From positions 1 through 13,852 of the forward strand of contig CAZKTF010000088.1 in the NCBI GenBank assembly GCA_964555565.1: a stretch of DNA of 13,852 nucleotides, read 5' to 3'. Position 1 is the first letter of the stretch; each line of letters starts with the position of its first letter. Origin of the DNA: CAZKTF01 sp964555565 (lineage in GTDB: Bacteria > Planctomycetota > JAJSAM01 > JAKLKS01). Shown here piece by piece: positions 7,110 through 12,994 of the stretch. Under the pieces are notes generated by a model that worked only from the letters and a program-made list of their open reading frames with translations, made no database searches and had not been told where the DNA came from. The position numbers and the translations under genes were made by a program.

Positions 7110-7610
7110 CTACCTCTGGAACTTCCGGTCGTAGTTGTTGATGAGCCAGCCGACGTCGCGGCGGAGGAGCTTGAAGTTCACGACCTCCTTGGGCTTGCGC
7201 TTTGCCTCCGCGATGGTGAAGGTCGCGAAGCCCGTCCCGCGCACCCCCGAGTTGATCACGACCCGGAGGGCGGTGTCGAGCCGCGGGACGTCGGCGACGG
7301 TCATGATGCCGGCGTCCTGGAGCGCGCTCCGGATCCACTTCACGTGCCGCTTCATCTCCTTCTCCCGCTCCTCGGGCCCGGCCTTGTCCCACGCGTCGAT
7401 GGCGTTGGGGTTGTCGCTACCGAGGCACTCCCGTCCCGCGATGCAGCGGAACGCGGCGGGGTCGTCCTTCGCGAGGATCGCGCGGAAGAGGGTGAGGAGC
7501 ATCTCGCGGGCGTCCTGCTCCTGCCGCGCTATGCTCGGTCCGCAGCCCGGGAGGAGGGCGAGGAGCGAGCCGGCGAGGAGGCACGGCGCGAAGGCGGCGG
7601 CGCGGTTCAT
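7110..7610 (-). CDS. putative lipoprotein of unknown function
   Basis: A 166-residue protein starting MNRAAAF. A signal peptide ends in a lipobox-like LLPGC, with the candidate lipidated cysteine at residue 23. The mature part is mostly helical and charged (QEQDAREMLLTLFRAILAKDDPAAFRCIAG), resembling small lipoproteins with a compact alpha/beta domain of about 130 residues. Two more cysteines sit in FRCIAGRECLG and could form a disulphide. The C-terminus, WLINNYDRKFQR, is basic and aromatic. An in-frame ATG at 7652 would add 14 residues ahead of the signal peptide, so I prefer 7610, though neither start has a good Shine-Dalgarno. It is followed by gltX after 17 bases, probably in the same transcript. 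No family is recognised. The proline before GC makes the lipobox slightly atypical. Confidence 0.75.
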   Translation of the reverse strand: MNRAAAFAPCLLAGSLLALLPGCGPSIARQEQDAREMLLTLFRAILAKDDPAAFRCIAGRECLGSDNPNAIDAWDKAGPEEREKEMKRHVKWIRSALQDAGIMTVADVPRLDTALRVVINSGVRGTGFATFTIAEAKRKPKEVVNFKLLRRDVGWLINNYDRKFQR

Positions 7611-7777
7611 GGGAGGATCCCCGTCCCTGCCGGAAGGACGGGGGTCCAGCATACACCGCGGCCCGCGGCCCCGCCACGCGCGGATTCCCGGGCGCGCCGC
7701 GCCGGGCCCGCCGGAGGGAGAGAGGCCCCGTGGTCCGGCGCGCGCGACGTCCCGAGGGGGGCTACGACGGCAACGGC

Positions 7778-7887
7778 GGGCGGGGGGACCCCGGGGGGGA
7801 CCCCAGGGACTTGTCGGGCTGCCGGCGGCAGCCCGACCCTGGGGACGAGGCCCGCCAGTGGCGGGCCGAGCCCGGGGAGCCCCGCCC
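7778..7887. repeat. multi-branched inverted-repeat element
   Basis: Outer arms GGGCGGGG (7778-7785) and CCCCGCCC (7880-7887), reinforced by C4G4-type runs just inside, enclose two perfect hairpins. The first pairs CCCCAGGG (7801-7808) with CCCTGGGG (7837-7844) around a ten-pair stem (7814-7823 with 7827-7836, GGC loop), with five unpaired bases (ACTTG) on one side. The second pairs GCCCGCC (7850-7856) with GGCGGGC (7860-7866) around AGT. It begins three bases after the stop of the subunit IV gene, so it could terminate or stabilise that transcript. The nested design also resembles a REP/BIME-type or miniature mobile element. The rest of 7611-7777 shows only GC-rich sequence. Confidence 0.7.
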
Positions 7888-7890
7888 CTG

Positions 7891-8220
7891 CTAGGGATGC
7901 CCCTGGCCGAGGATGACGTGGTCCAGGGTGAACCCGGTGAACAGGACGACGATGACGGCGATCGGGAACAGGGCCACGAGGATGAGCGCCCGCTTCTCGT
8001 AGGCCAGGTGCATGTAGTGGCGGCCGACGATCCCGGCCTTCCAGAGGGACAGGCAGGCGAGGGCCGCCACGGCGATCCCCCGCCAGTCTCCGAAGACCCC
8101 GTTCCCCGCGGCGACCGCGATGCCCACCTCCACGATGGTGATCGCGGCCAGCTTCGCCGCCTGCCACAGGTAGCGGGGGTCGTGGTGCTCCGCGGCGGGG
8201 CTCGCCGGGACGTGGCCCAT
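7891..8220 (-). CDS. ctaF: cytochrome c oxidase subunit IV (prokaryotic caa3-type)
   Basis: A 109-residue membrane protein with three predicted helices: about 22-40 (AAITIVEVGIAVAAG), 47-62 (GIAVAALACLSLWKAG) and 78-100 (LILVALFPIAVIVVLFTGF). The size, three-helix layout, HYMHL-YEKR loop and position directly after subunit III match the small subunit IV of bacterial aa3/caa3 oxidases, an assembly and stability subunit with no cofactor. The ATG at 8220 lies three bases after the subunit III stop, and its Shine-Dalgarno (GAGGG, 8 nt spacing) is inside the end of that gene, so the two are co-translated. The subunit assignment rests on family shape and context, since these small subunits are poorly conserved. 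Confidence 0.85.
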   Translation of the reverse strand: MGHVPASPAAEHHDPRYLWQAAKLAAITIVEVGIAVAAGNGVFGDWRGIAVAALACLSLWKAGIVGRHYMHLAYEKRALILVALFPIAVIVVLFTGFTLDHVILGQGHP

Positions 8221-8223
8221 GGG

Positions 8224-8856
8224 CTATGCCCTCACGTCGAGGAGGTAGATGAGCGTGAAGAGGATGATCCAGACCAGGTCCACGAAGTGCCAGTAGAGGC
8301 CGACCACCTCGATGGTGTTGTGGCTCCCCTGCGTGTAGCGGCCCCGGAGCGATCGGAAGAAGGTGCCCACGAGCAGGACCACGCCGATGAAGACGTGGAA
8401 GCCGTGGAAGCCCGTCAGCGTGAAGAAGGTCGCCCCGAAGAGGCTGCTCGGGGCGGTGATCCCCTCGTGGATCATCTTGGTCCACTCGACGGCCTGGAGG
8501 CTCAGGAAGGCGAGTCCCCCCACCGCGGTGAGCCCGACGAAGAGGCTCAGCCTCTTCAGGTCCCCCCGCTTCACCGCCCCCAGGCCGAGGACCATCGTCA
8601 CGGAGGAGCAGATCAGGATGACGGTGTTGAGCGTCGTGAGCTTCCAGTCGAGGGAGAGCGGCTGCCCGTCGGCGCCGTTCGGGACCCACTTCGCCCCGGC
8701 GCTCAGGCGGAAGACCGTGTAGGCGCCGAGGAGGCCGGTGAAGCCCATGGCGTCGGAGCCGAGGAAGAGCCACATCACCAGCTTGGAGTTGGGGACGTGG
8801 GAGAGGGGGAGGGACTTGTCGAACGGCCCCTCCATGTTCGCCGCCGCCGCGTGCAT
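8224..8856 (-). CDS. ctaE: cytochrome c oxidase subunit III
   Basis: A 210-residue five-helix membrane protein of the heme-copper oxidase complex; it binds no metal but stabilises subunit I. Landmarks are VPNSKLVMWLFLGSDAMGF in the first helix, LQAVEW, FTLTGFHGFHVFIG (the family's G-FHG-HV signature) and YWHFVDLVWIILFTLIYL at the C-terminus. I chose the ATG at 8856, which has GGAGGG nine bases upstream, over the ORF-opening ATG at 8934 (26 extra Arg/Gly-rich residues) and an internal ATG at 8835 without a Shine-Dalgarno. The five-helix length is typical of bacterial enzymes lacking the first two mitochondrial helices. Subunits I and II are not in the window: the next gene upstream is an unrelated nuclease, so III and IV stand as their own unit. 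Confidence 0.95.
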   Translation of the reverse strand: MHAAAANMEGPFDKSLPLSHVPNSKLVMWLFLGSDAMGFTGLLGAYTVFRLSAGAKWVPNGADGQPLSLDWKLTTLNTVILICSSVTMVLGLGAVKRGDLKRLSLFVGLTAVGGLAFLSLQAVEWTKMIHEGITAPSSLFGATFFTLTGFHGFHVFIGVVLLVGTFFRSLRGRYTQGSHNTIEVVGLYWHFVDLVWIILFTLIYLLDVRA

Positions 8857-8933
8857 GCCGGGATGCCCTCCGGTCCGCGCGGGAAGATATCCGCCCCGGC
8901 GCCCCGCGGAAAGCGAATGCCGCCCATCACGCA

Positions 8934-8989
8934 CCGGGGTCTGTCCCCGAAGGCGCCGGCCGTTCGTTGCCGAGGGGACTGACCCCCGG
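8934..8989. repeat. REP-like inverted repeat (GGGGTCWGTCCCC arms)
   Basis: GGGGTCTGTCCCC (8936-8948) and GGGGACTGACCCC (8974-8986) are inverted copies with a single mismatch, flanked by CCGG on the outside. Each arm is itself nearly palindromic, and the 25-base centre contains the palindromic GGCGCC and CCGGCC. GGGGTCAGTCCCC-type palindromes recur between genes in many GC-rich bacteria and fit REP elements moved by Y1 (RAYT) transposases; that link is from general knowledge. It sits in the 140-base gap between the nuclease stop and the subunit III start, and could terminate the upstream run. Confidence 0.65.
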
Positions 8990-8996
8990 ATCGCCT

Positions 8997-9842
8997 TCAG
9001 AACGGGATCTCTTCACCCGGCGGCGCGGCGGCGGCGTCCGGGGACGCGTCGAGGAACGCCCGCCCTTCCGGGCAGAGGGGGCGGTAGTCGCACCACCCGC
9101 AGAGCACGGAGGGCCGCGGGGCCATCTCCCGGTCGGTCTCGGCCCGGTCCATGAGGGCGAGGATCTCCCCCGTCTTGGCCGCGAGCCACTCCGCTTCCGG
9201 GGTCCAGCCCACGTCCCGGTCCTCCCCCACGTACAGCATGGCGCAGCGGCTCACCGGGACCCGGAACTTGCGGCCCACGATGATCGAGTAGGTCGCGAGC
9301 TGGAGGTCCTCGCGGCGGAGGGACTCGAGCGGCTTCGACTTCCCGGTCTTGTAGTCGATGACCGCCAGGGAGCCGTCCGGGAGCCGGTCGATCCGGTCGA
9401 TCTTCCCGGCGAGGACGTGCCGGCCGTCCCCGAAGGGGACCTCGTGGAACTGCTCCGCGGTCATGGGGACCGCGCGGAGGTCCTGCGTCTGCACGAACCG
9501 GAACAGCAGGTGCGTGGCCTTCTCCCCCACCGCGCGCTCGGTCTCCCGGTCGTCGCCGAAGACCGCGCGGCGCTCCTCCCGGCGCTCCACCCTCCGCCGG
9601 CCGTGGAGCCGCGTCCCCCCCCAGGCGTCCCGCAGGAGCTGGACGAGGGTCTCGTAGGTCCGCCGCCCCGGCTTCGTGACCTCCGGGTCGAAGAACCACT
9701 GGAGCGCGTCGTGGACGCAGGTCCCCACGAACATGGCGCTCGTCGGCTTCCGGTACTGCCTCTTGATCCCGGGGTCCCGGTCGTAGGCGTACTTCCGGGG
9801 GCACTGGCGGTAGGTCTCGATGGCGGTGGGGAAGGCCTTCAT
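8997..9842 (-). CDS. PD-(D/E)XK nuclease with Fe-S cluster motif (RecB/AddB/Cas4-like)
   Basis: A 281-residue stand-alone nuclease-domain protein. H44 sits in the G-x-x-VHDAL helix. The acidic residues D149 and D152 lie in GKIDRID, and the core motif is VIDYKTGK (D163, K165). Four cysteines (C14 in YRQCPRKY; C248, C251 and C257 in CGWCDYRPLC) have the spacing of the 4Fe-4S staple of AddB and Cas4. This matches the RecB-like PDDEXK_1 group, expected to cut or process single-stranded DNA ends. There is no helicase part, so it is either an accessory repair nuclease or a partner for a helicase elsewhere. No cas genes or repeat arrays are present, so a Cas4 role is not supported. The ATG at 9842 has no strong Shine-Dalgarno but places the first cysteine where the family has it. 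It follows the deacetylase gene by 46 bases. Confidence 0.88.
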   Translation of the reverse strand: MKAFPTAIETYRQCPRKYAYDRDPGIKRQYRKPTSAMFVGTCVHDALQWFFDPEVTKPGRRTYETLVQLLRDAWGGTRLHGRRRVERREERRAVFGDDRETERAVGEKATHLLFRFVQTQDLRAVPMTAEQFHEVPFGDGRHVLAGKIDRIDRLPDGSLAVIDYKTGKSKPLESLRREDLQLATYSIIVGRKFRVPVSRCAMLYVGEDRDVGWTPEAEWLAAKTGEILALMDRAETDREMAPRPSVLCGWCDYRPLCPEGRAFLDASPDAAAAPPGEEIPF

Positions 9843-9888
9843 CGAGCGGGGACTGTACCACGGCCCCGGGAGACCGGTCGGGGCCGGA

Positions 9889-10812
9889 CTACCGGACCGT
9901 CCGCAGGACCGCCTCCACCATGTCCGCGTGGATCCCGACCACCTCGGCGGTGTCGAGGGCGTAGCCCCCGGCCAGGAGGCCCAGGACCGGGCACCCCCCG
10001 GCCCGCGCGAAGTCGAGGACCGCGCGGTCGCGGCGGCGGAACCCCTCCCGCGTGAGGGCGAGCCCGCCCAGCCGGTCCCGCTCGAAGGGGTCGGCCCCCG
10101 CCACGTACACGAGGAGGTCCGGCCGGGGGAACTCCCGCGCGATGCGCTCGAAGGACCGCGCGAGCGCCCCGAGGTACTCCTCGTCCCCGGCCCCGTCCCC
10201 GAGGCCCACGTCCAGGGAACCCGCCTCCTTGGGCCAGGGGTAGTTCTCCTCCTGGTGGATGGAGAAGGTGTAGGCGTCCGGGTCCCCGCGGAAGCAGGCG
10301 ACGGTCCCGTTCCCCTGGTGGACGTCCAGATCGACGAAGAGGGCCCGCCGGATGCGGCCCTCGGCGCGCAGCGCCTGCACGGCCACGGCGGCGTCGTGGA
10401 CGAGGCAGAAGCCCTCCCCGTGGTCGGGGTAGGCGTGGTGGAACCCGCCGGTCAGGTTGGCCGCGCCCCCCCGCTCCAGGGCCGCCCGGGCCGCCAGCAC
10501 CGTCCCCCCCGCGGCTAGGTAGAAGGCGTCGAGGACGGCCCGCGACACGGGGACCTCGAAGCGCGGGTCCCAGGACGCCTCGCCCCGCGCGATGGCCTCG
10601 AGCCCGTCGAGGTAGCGGGGGCGATGGACCCGCTCCAGGTCCTCCCGGCGCGCGGGCTCCGGCCGGAGGAACCCCTCCGCCTGGACCGCCCGCCGCCGCA
10701 CGAGTTCCTCGGCGGTGAGGCGGTACTTGTCCGTCGGGAAGACGTGGCCGGGCCACTCGAAGGCGTAGCGGGGGTCGTAGACGACGGGGGCGGGGCGCGG
10801 GGGCACGGTCAC
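9889..10812 (-). CDS. histone deacetylase superfamily enzyme
   Basis: A 307-residue zinc hydrolase of the arginase/deacetylase fold, expected to remove acyl groups from lysines, polyamines or other amines. The tandem His (HH 125-126) lies in TGGFHHAYPDHGEGFCLVHD. The zinc ligands are D163 and H165 (DLDVHQGNGT) and D241 (AGADPF), and the active-site tyrosine is probably Y284 in GGYA. The SIHQEENYPWPK stretch and compact length resemble class IV (HDAC11-like) bacterial members. The start is the GTG at 10812, which overlaps the NRDE stop as GTGA, so it is translationally coupled. Its substrate is unknown. All key residues are present. Confidence 0.93.
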   Translation of the reverse strand: MTVPPRPAPVVYDPRYAFEWPGHVFPTDKYRLTAEELVRRRAVQAEGFLRPEPARREDLERVHRPRYLDGLEAIARGEASWDPRFEVPVSRAVLDAFYLAAGGTVLAARAALERGGAANLTGGFHHAYPDHGEGFCLVHDAAVAVQALRAEGRIRRALFVDLDVHQGNGTVACFRGDPDAYTFSIHQEENYPWPKEAGSLDVGLGDGAGDEEYLGALARSFERIAREFPRPDLLVYVAGADPFERDRLGGLALTREGFRRRDRAVLDFARAGGCPVLGLLAGGYALDTAEVVGIHADMVEAVLRTVR

Positions 10813-11531
10813 AACCCCCGGAGAAGCGGCGAGAAGTCCTCCCACGCCGTCCGGCAGGGCGGCCCCCCCGCGAAGAGGAAGACCCCCTCCCGGGGCCCCT
10901 CCTCGGGGAGGGCGAGCGCCGAGGCGGAGACGGTCCCCCGGCCCTCGTGGTGCCGGCAGGGGGCCCGGCCGCCGGGGAGCCTCGGCTCGTGGTCGGGGAG
11001 GAGCCGCGCGAGCCGCTCCGCCTCCTCGCGCGCCCCGCGCCCCGCCTTCGCCCCGAGGGCCGGCAGGGCGCCGGCGTCGGGGTCGTCCTCGTTCGTGTAG
11101 ACGTGCTCCCCGGGCTCGAGGTCCTGGACCTCCGCCCAGCCGTCCGTGTACCGGACGACGAAGGCTGCAGCGGCGTCCGCCACGAGGAGCTGGAAGTTGT
11201 TGTACAGGGCGCCGCGCAGGTGGCGGTCCAGGGCCTCGCGGGCGGCGACCGCCCCCGGCATCGCGAGGACCTCGCTGCAGAGGAGCCCGCGCGAGCGGCG
11301 GCGCGGGTCCGGGTCGCGGGCCGGGCGGTTGGTCACCGCGGCGACGAGTCCCCGCGCGTTCACCCCGAGCCAGGTCCCGCCCGCGCGGCGGTCCCGGGGG
11401 GCCGCGAAGGGGACCGGCCCCGGGTGGGCGGAGGGGGGGTCGAACTCCCGCCCGTACTCCTCGTCCCGGTTCGCGGCGAGCGCCACGGGGACCCCGGGGA
11501 CGACGCGCCAGCGCAGCGCGAGGAGGCACAC
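10809..11531 (-). CDS. NRDE (TANGO2-like) family protein
   Basis: A 240-residue protein starting with GTG at 11531. The N-terminus MCLLAL gives Cys2, then AANRDEEY (N21 R22 D23 E24, the motif that names the family), GGTWLG (51-56) and VTNRP (67-70). The family is related to human TANGO2 and predicted to have an Ntn-hydrolase fold with Cys2 as nucleophile once Met is removed; TANGO2 relatives have been linked to heme handling. That link is interesting beside the heme O synthase, but function here is inference. No clear Shine-Dalgarno is seen. The gene begins 21 bases after the UxxC protein and overlaps the deacetylase start by four bases. Confidence 0.9.
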   Translation of the reverse strand: MCLLALRWRVVPGVPVALAANRDEEYGREFDPPSAHPGPVPFAAPRDRRAGGTWLGVNARGLVAAVTNRPARDPDPRRRSRGLLCSEVLAMPGAVAAREALDRHLRGALYNNFQLLVADAAAAFVVRYTDGWAEVQDLEPGEHVYTNEDDPDAGALPALGAKAGRGAREEAERLARLLPDHEPRLPGGRAPCRHHEGRGTVSASALALPEEGPREGVFLFAGGPPCRTAWEDFSPLLRGL

Positions 11532-11552
11532 CGTGGCCCGCTTTGGCCCGCG

Positions 11553-11816
11553 CTACACGTTCCGGGCGGCGGCGGCCTCCGCGGCCCTGCGGGCCTCCAC
11601 GCGCGCGGCGCGCCAGAGGAGGCCGCCGATGCCCCCGAGGAGGAGGAAGGGCATGGAGAGCATGAAGAGGATGCTCGCCTGGTAGCCCTGCATGATGGCC
11701 TGCGCGTCCCCCTGGGAGGCGACCGCCTCCTTGCAGGAGGGTCAGCCCAGGGCGACGGAGGGCGCGAGGAGGACCACCGCGGCGGCGAGCGCGAGGAGGA
11801 GGGGTCGTCGGGTCAT
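11553..11816 (-). CDS. candidate selenoprotein: small UxxC membrane protein in the oxidase assembly cluster
   Basis: Translated through one in-frame TGA (11742-11744), this gives 87 residues. Residues 1-24 are a signal peptide (MTRRPLLLALAAAVVLLAPS then VALG). The TGA is codon 25, followed by PSCKEAVASQ, making a Sec-Pro-Ser-Cys (UxxC) motif at the mature N-terminus. One transmembrane helix follows at about 46-68 (YQASILFMLSMPFLLLGG), then a short Arg/Ala tail ending RNV. The layout places the redox motif outside the inner membrane. I recall small CPxCK-type single-helix proteins beside SCO/DUF420 genes, so Sec would replace the first Cys. A bSECIS-like hairpin follows the TGA. Reading TGA as stop leaves only a signal peptide, while the helix-bearing part continues in the same frame. 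The gene lies 53 bases after DUF420 and 21 before NRDE. The alternatives are a Cys-to-stop mutation or a sequencing error. Confidence 0.75.
11708..11740 (-). promoter_or_regulatory. bSECIS-like stem-loop after the in-frame UGA
   Basis: On the minus strand, one base after the TGA, CCTCCTG (11740-11734) pairs with CAGGGGG (11714-11708) with one U-G. After a three-base bulge (CAA), GGAGGC (11730-11725) pairs with GCCTCC (11720-11715), leaving apical loop GGUC (11724-11721). The loop begins 17 nt after the UGA. Known bacterial SECIS elements have a short apical loop with a G in its first two positions, roughly 16-37 nt after the UGA. E. coli fdhF also has GGUC, 18 nt after a UGA followed by C. 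A competing smaller hairpin (CCTCC with GGAGG) is possible. Confidence 0.7.
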
Positions 11817-11869
11817 GGCGGGAGACAGGGTACCCCTCCCGCCGGGGCGGGGACAACGATCCGCGGCGG

Positions 11870-12301
11870 CTACCGCGCCCGCACGACGACGTACAGCACG
11901 AACCACACCGCGACGCCCGTCACGGAGACGTAGAGCCAGATGGGGAAGGTCCAGCGTGCGATGGCGCGGTGGCGCGCGATGTCCCCCTTCAGCGCCCGGG
12001 TGAGCGTGATCCCGGCGAGGAAGGGCACCGTGGCGGCGAGGACGGTGTGGCTCCCGAGGAGGGCGTAGTAGAGCGCCCGCCCGAGCCCGGTGCCGGGGTA
12101 GGCGGTGAGCCCGGCGTGGCCGAAGTGGTAGACGACGTAGGAGACCAGGAAGAGCGTCGAGGCCACGACGGCCGAGAGCATGCAGGCCCTGTGGGCGGCG
12201 ATGCGCTTCGCGCGCGCCATCCGCCAGCCCGTCACGAGGAGGACCGCGCTCGCGGCGTTCAGCCCGGCGTTGAGGTGCGGGAGGTCCTCGATCCGGATCA
12301 C
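11870..12301 (-). CDS. DUF420 membrane protein (oxidase assembly context)
   Basis: A 143-residue protein with four predicted helices: about 10-27, 41-58, 76-98 and 120-139. The DUF420 pattern is clear: LPHLNAGLN at the N-terminus, HRACM, VYHFGH, GSHTVLA and the C-terminal HR-IARWTFPIWLYVSVTGV. Conserved histidines H9, H37, H59, H62, H85 and H111 could bind heme or copper; the family's biochemical role is not established. The start is GTG at 12301, overlapping the SCO stop as GTGA. The frame stays open upstream but reads an Arg-rich shadow of the SCO gene. It lies between SCO and the UxxC protein, as expected for a cytochrome oxidase biogenesis operon. Confidence 0.93.
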   Translation of the reverse strand: MIRIEDLPHLNAGLNAASAVLLVTGWRMARAKRIAAHRACMLSAVVASTLFLVSYVVYHFGHAGLTAYPGTGLGRALYYALLGSHTVLAATVPFLAGITLTRALKGDIARHRAIARWTFPIWLYVSVTGVAVWFVLYVVVRAR

Positions 12302-12987
12302 GGCCCCTGCTCGCGCAGGACGGCCTCGAGGTCGCGGCGGAGCCTCGGGAAGTCGGCGGCGGCCGCGCCCCCGGCGCCGACGTAGGTGCCCCGGACCTTC
12401 CCGCGGCGGTCCACGAGGACGAGCCGGGTGGAGTGGTCGAGGTCCCCCTCGTCCTCCCCCATCGCGAGGCGCAGCCCCCCCGCGATGAACTCGTAGGTGT
12501 CCGCGCGGCTCCCCCGGAGGAACAGCCACCGGTCCGCCGAGGCCCCGTGGCGGTCGGCGTAGGTCCGCAGGACCTCCGCGGTGTCGTAGTTCGGGTCCAC
12601 CGTGAGCGTCACGCACACCGCCCGGTCCTCCGGGCGGAGCGACTCGTGGATCCGGGCCATCTTCGCCGTCATCTCGGGGCAGGGACCGCCGCAGCGGGTG
12701 AAGATGCAGTCGATGACCCAGACCTTGCCGAGGAGGTCCTCGCGCGTGACGGTCCTCCCGCCCCGCTCCTCGAAGGAGAAGGTGGGGACGGAGTAGGGCA
12801 GGAAGACCTCGACGACGGGCCGGAGCCCGCCGTCGTCCGTGGCGTGGCGACGGGCGTTGGACAGGAGGATGAGCCCGCCCGTGGCCGCCAGCAGCACCCC
12901 TCCGACGAGGCCCGCGAGGAGCAGGAACCCGGGGCCGCGCGGGGTCTCCCCCGGGGGGGGCGCGGACGGGGGCGCGGTGTCGGCCAC
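12298..12987 (-). CDS. sco1: SCO1/SenC copper chaperone for cytochrome oxidase
   Basis: A 229-residue membrane-anchored thioredoxin-fold protein that delivers copper to, or reduces the thiols of, the Cu-A site of oxidase subunit II. The N-terminus is a Pro-rich cytosolic tail, then one helix (about 20-42). The periplasmic domain has the copper-binding C-x3-C (C99 and C103 in FTRCGGPCPEM) and the distal histidine H185 (LDHSTRLVLVD), so all three copper ligands are present. VTLTVDPNYDT and the C-terminal strand/helix agree with the family. The start is GTG at 12987, seven bases after the ctaB stop; no strong Shine-Dalgarno is visible, so coupling is likely. It overlaps DUF420 by four bases. Confidence 0.96.
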   Translation of the reverse strand: MADTAPPSAPPPGETPRGPGFLLLAGLVGGVLLAATGGLILLSNARRHATDDGGLRPVVEVFLPYSVPTFSFEERGGRTVTREDLLGKVWVIDCIFTRCGGPCPEMTAKMARIHESLRPEDRAVCVTLTVDPNYDTAEVLRTYADRHGASADRWLFLRGSRADTYEFIAGGLRLAMGEDEGDLDHSTRLVLVDRRGKVRGTYVGAGGAAAADFPRLRRDLEAVLREQGP

Positions 12988-12994
12988 GGCCCGG

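Noticed and set aside
7135..8982. 615-codon plus-strand frame across the lipoprotein and oxidase subunit genes
   Set aside because: It runs antisense to three well-supported genes and across the hairpin element; the composition is charged and low-complexity, with no family signature.
11742..11816. 24-codon ORF ending at the TGA as a complete small peptide
   Set aside because: It would be nothing but a signal peptide. The same frame continues into a CxxC-like motif and a membrane helix, and a SECIS-like hairpin follows.
10947..11933. Plus-strand frame across NRDE and the UxxC gene
   Set aside because: Antisense shadow. The minus-strand products have clear motifs while this frame has none.
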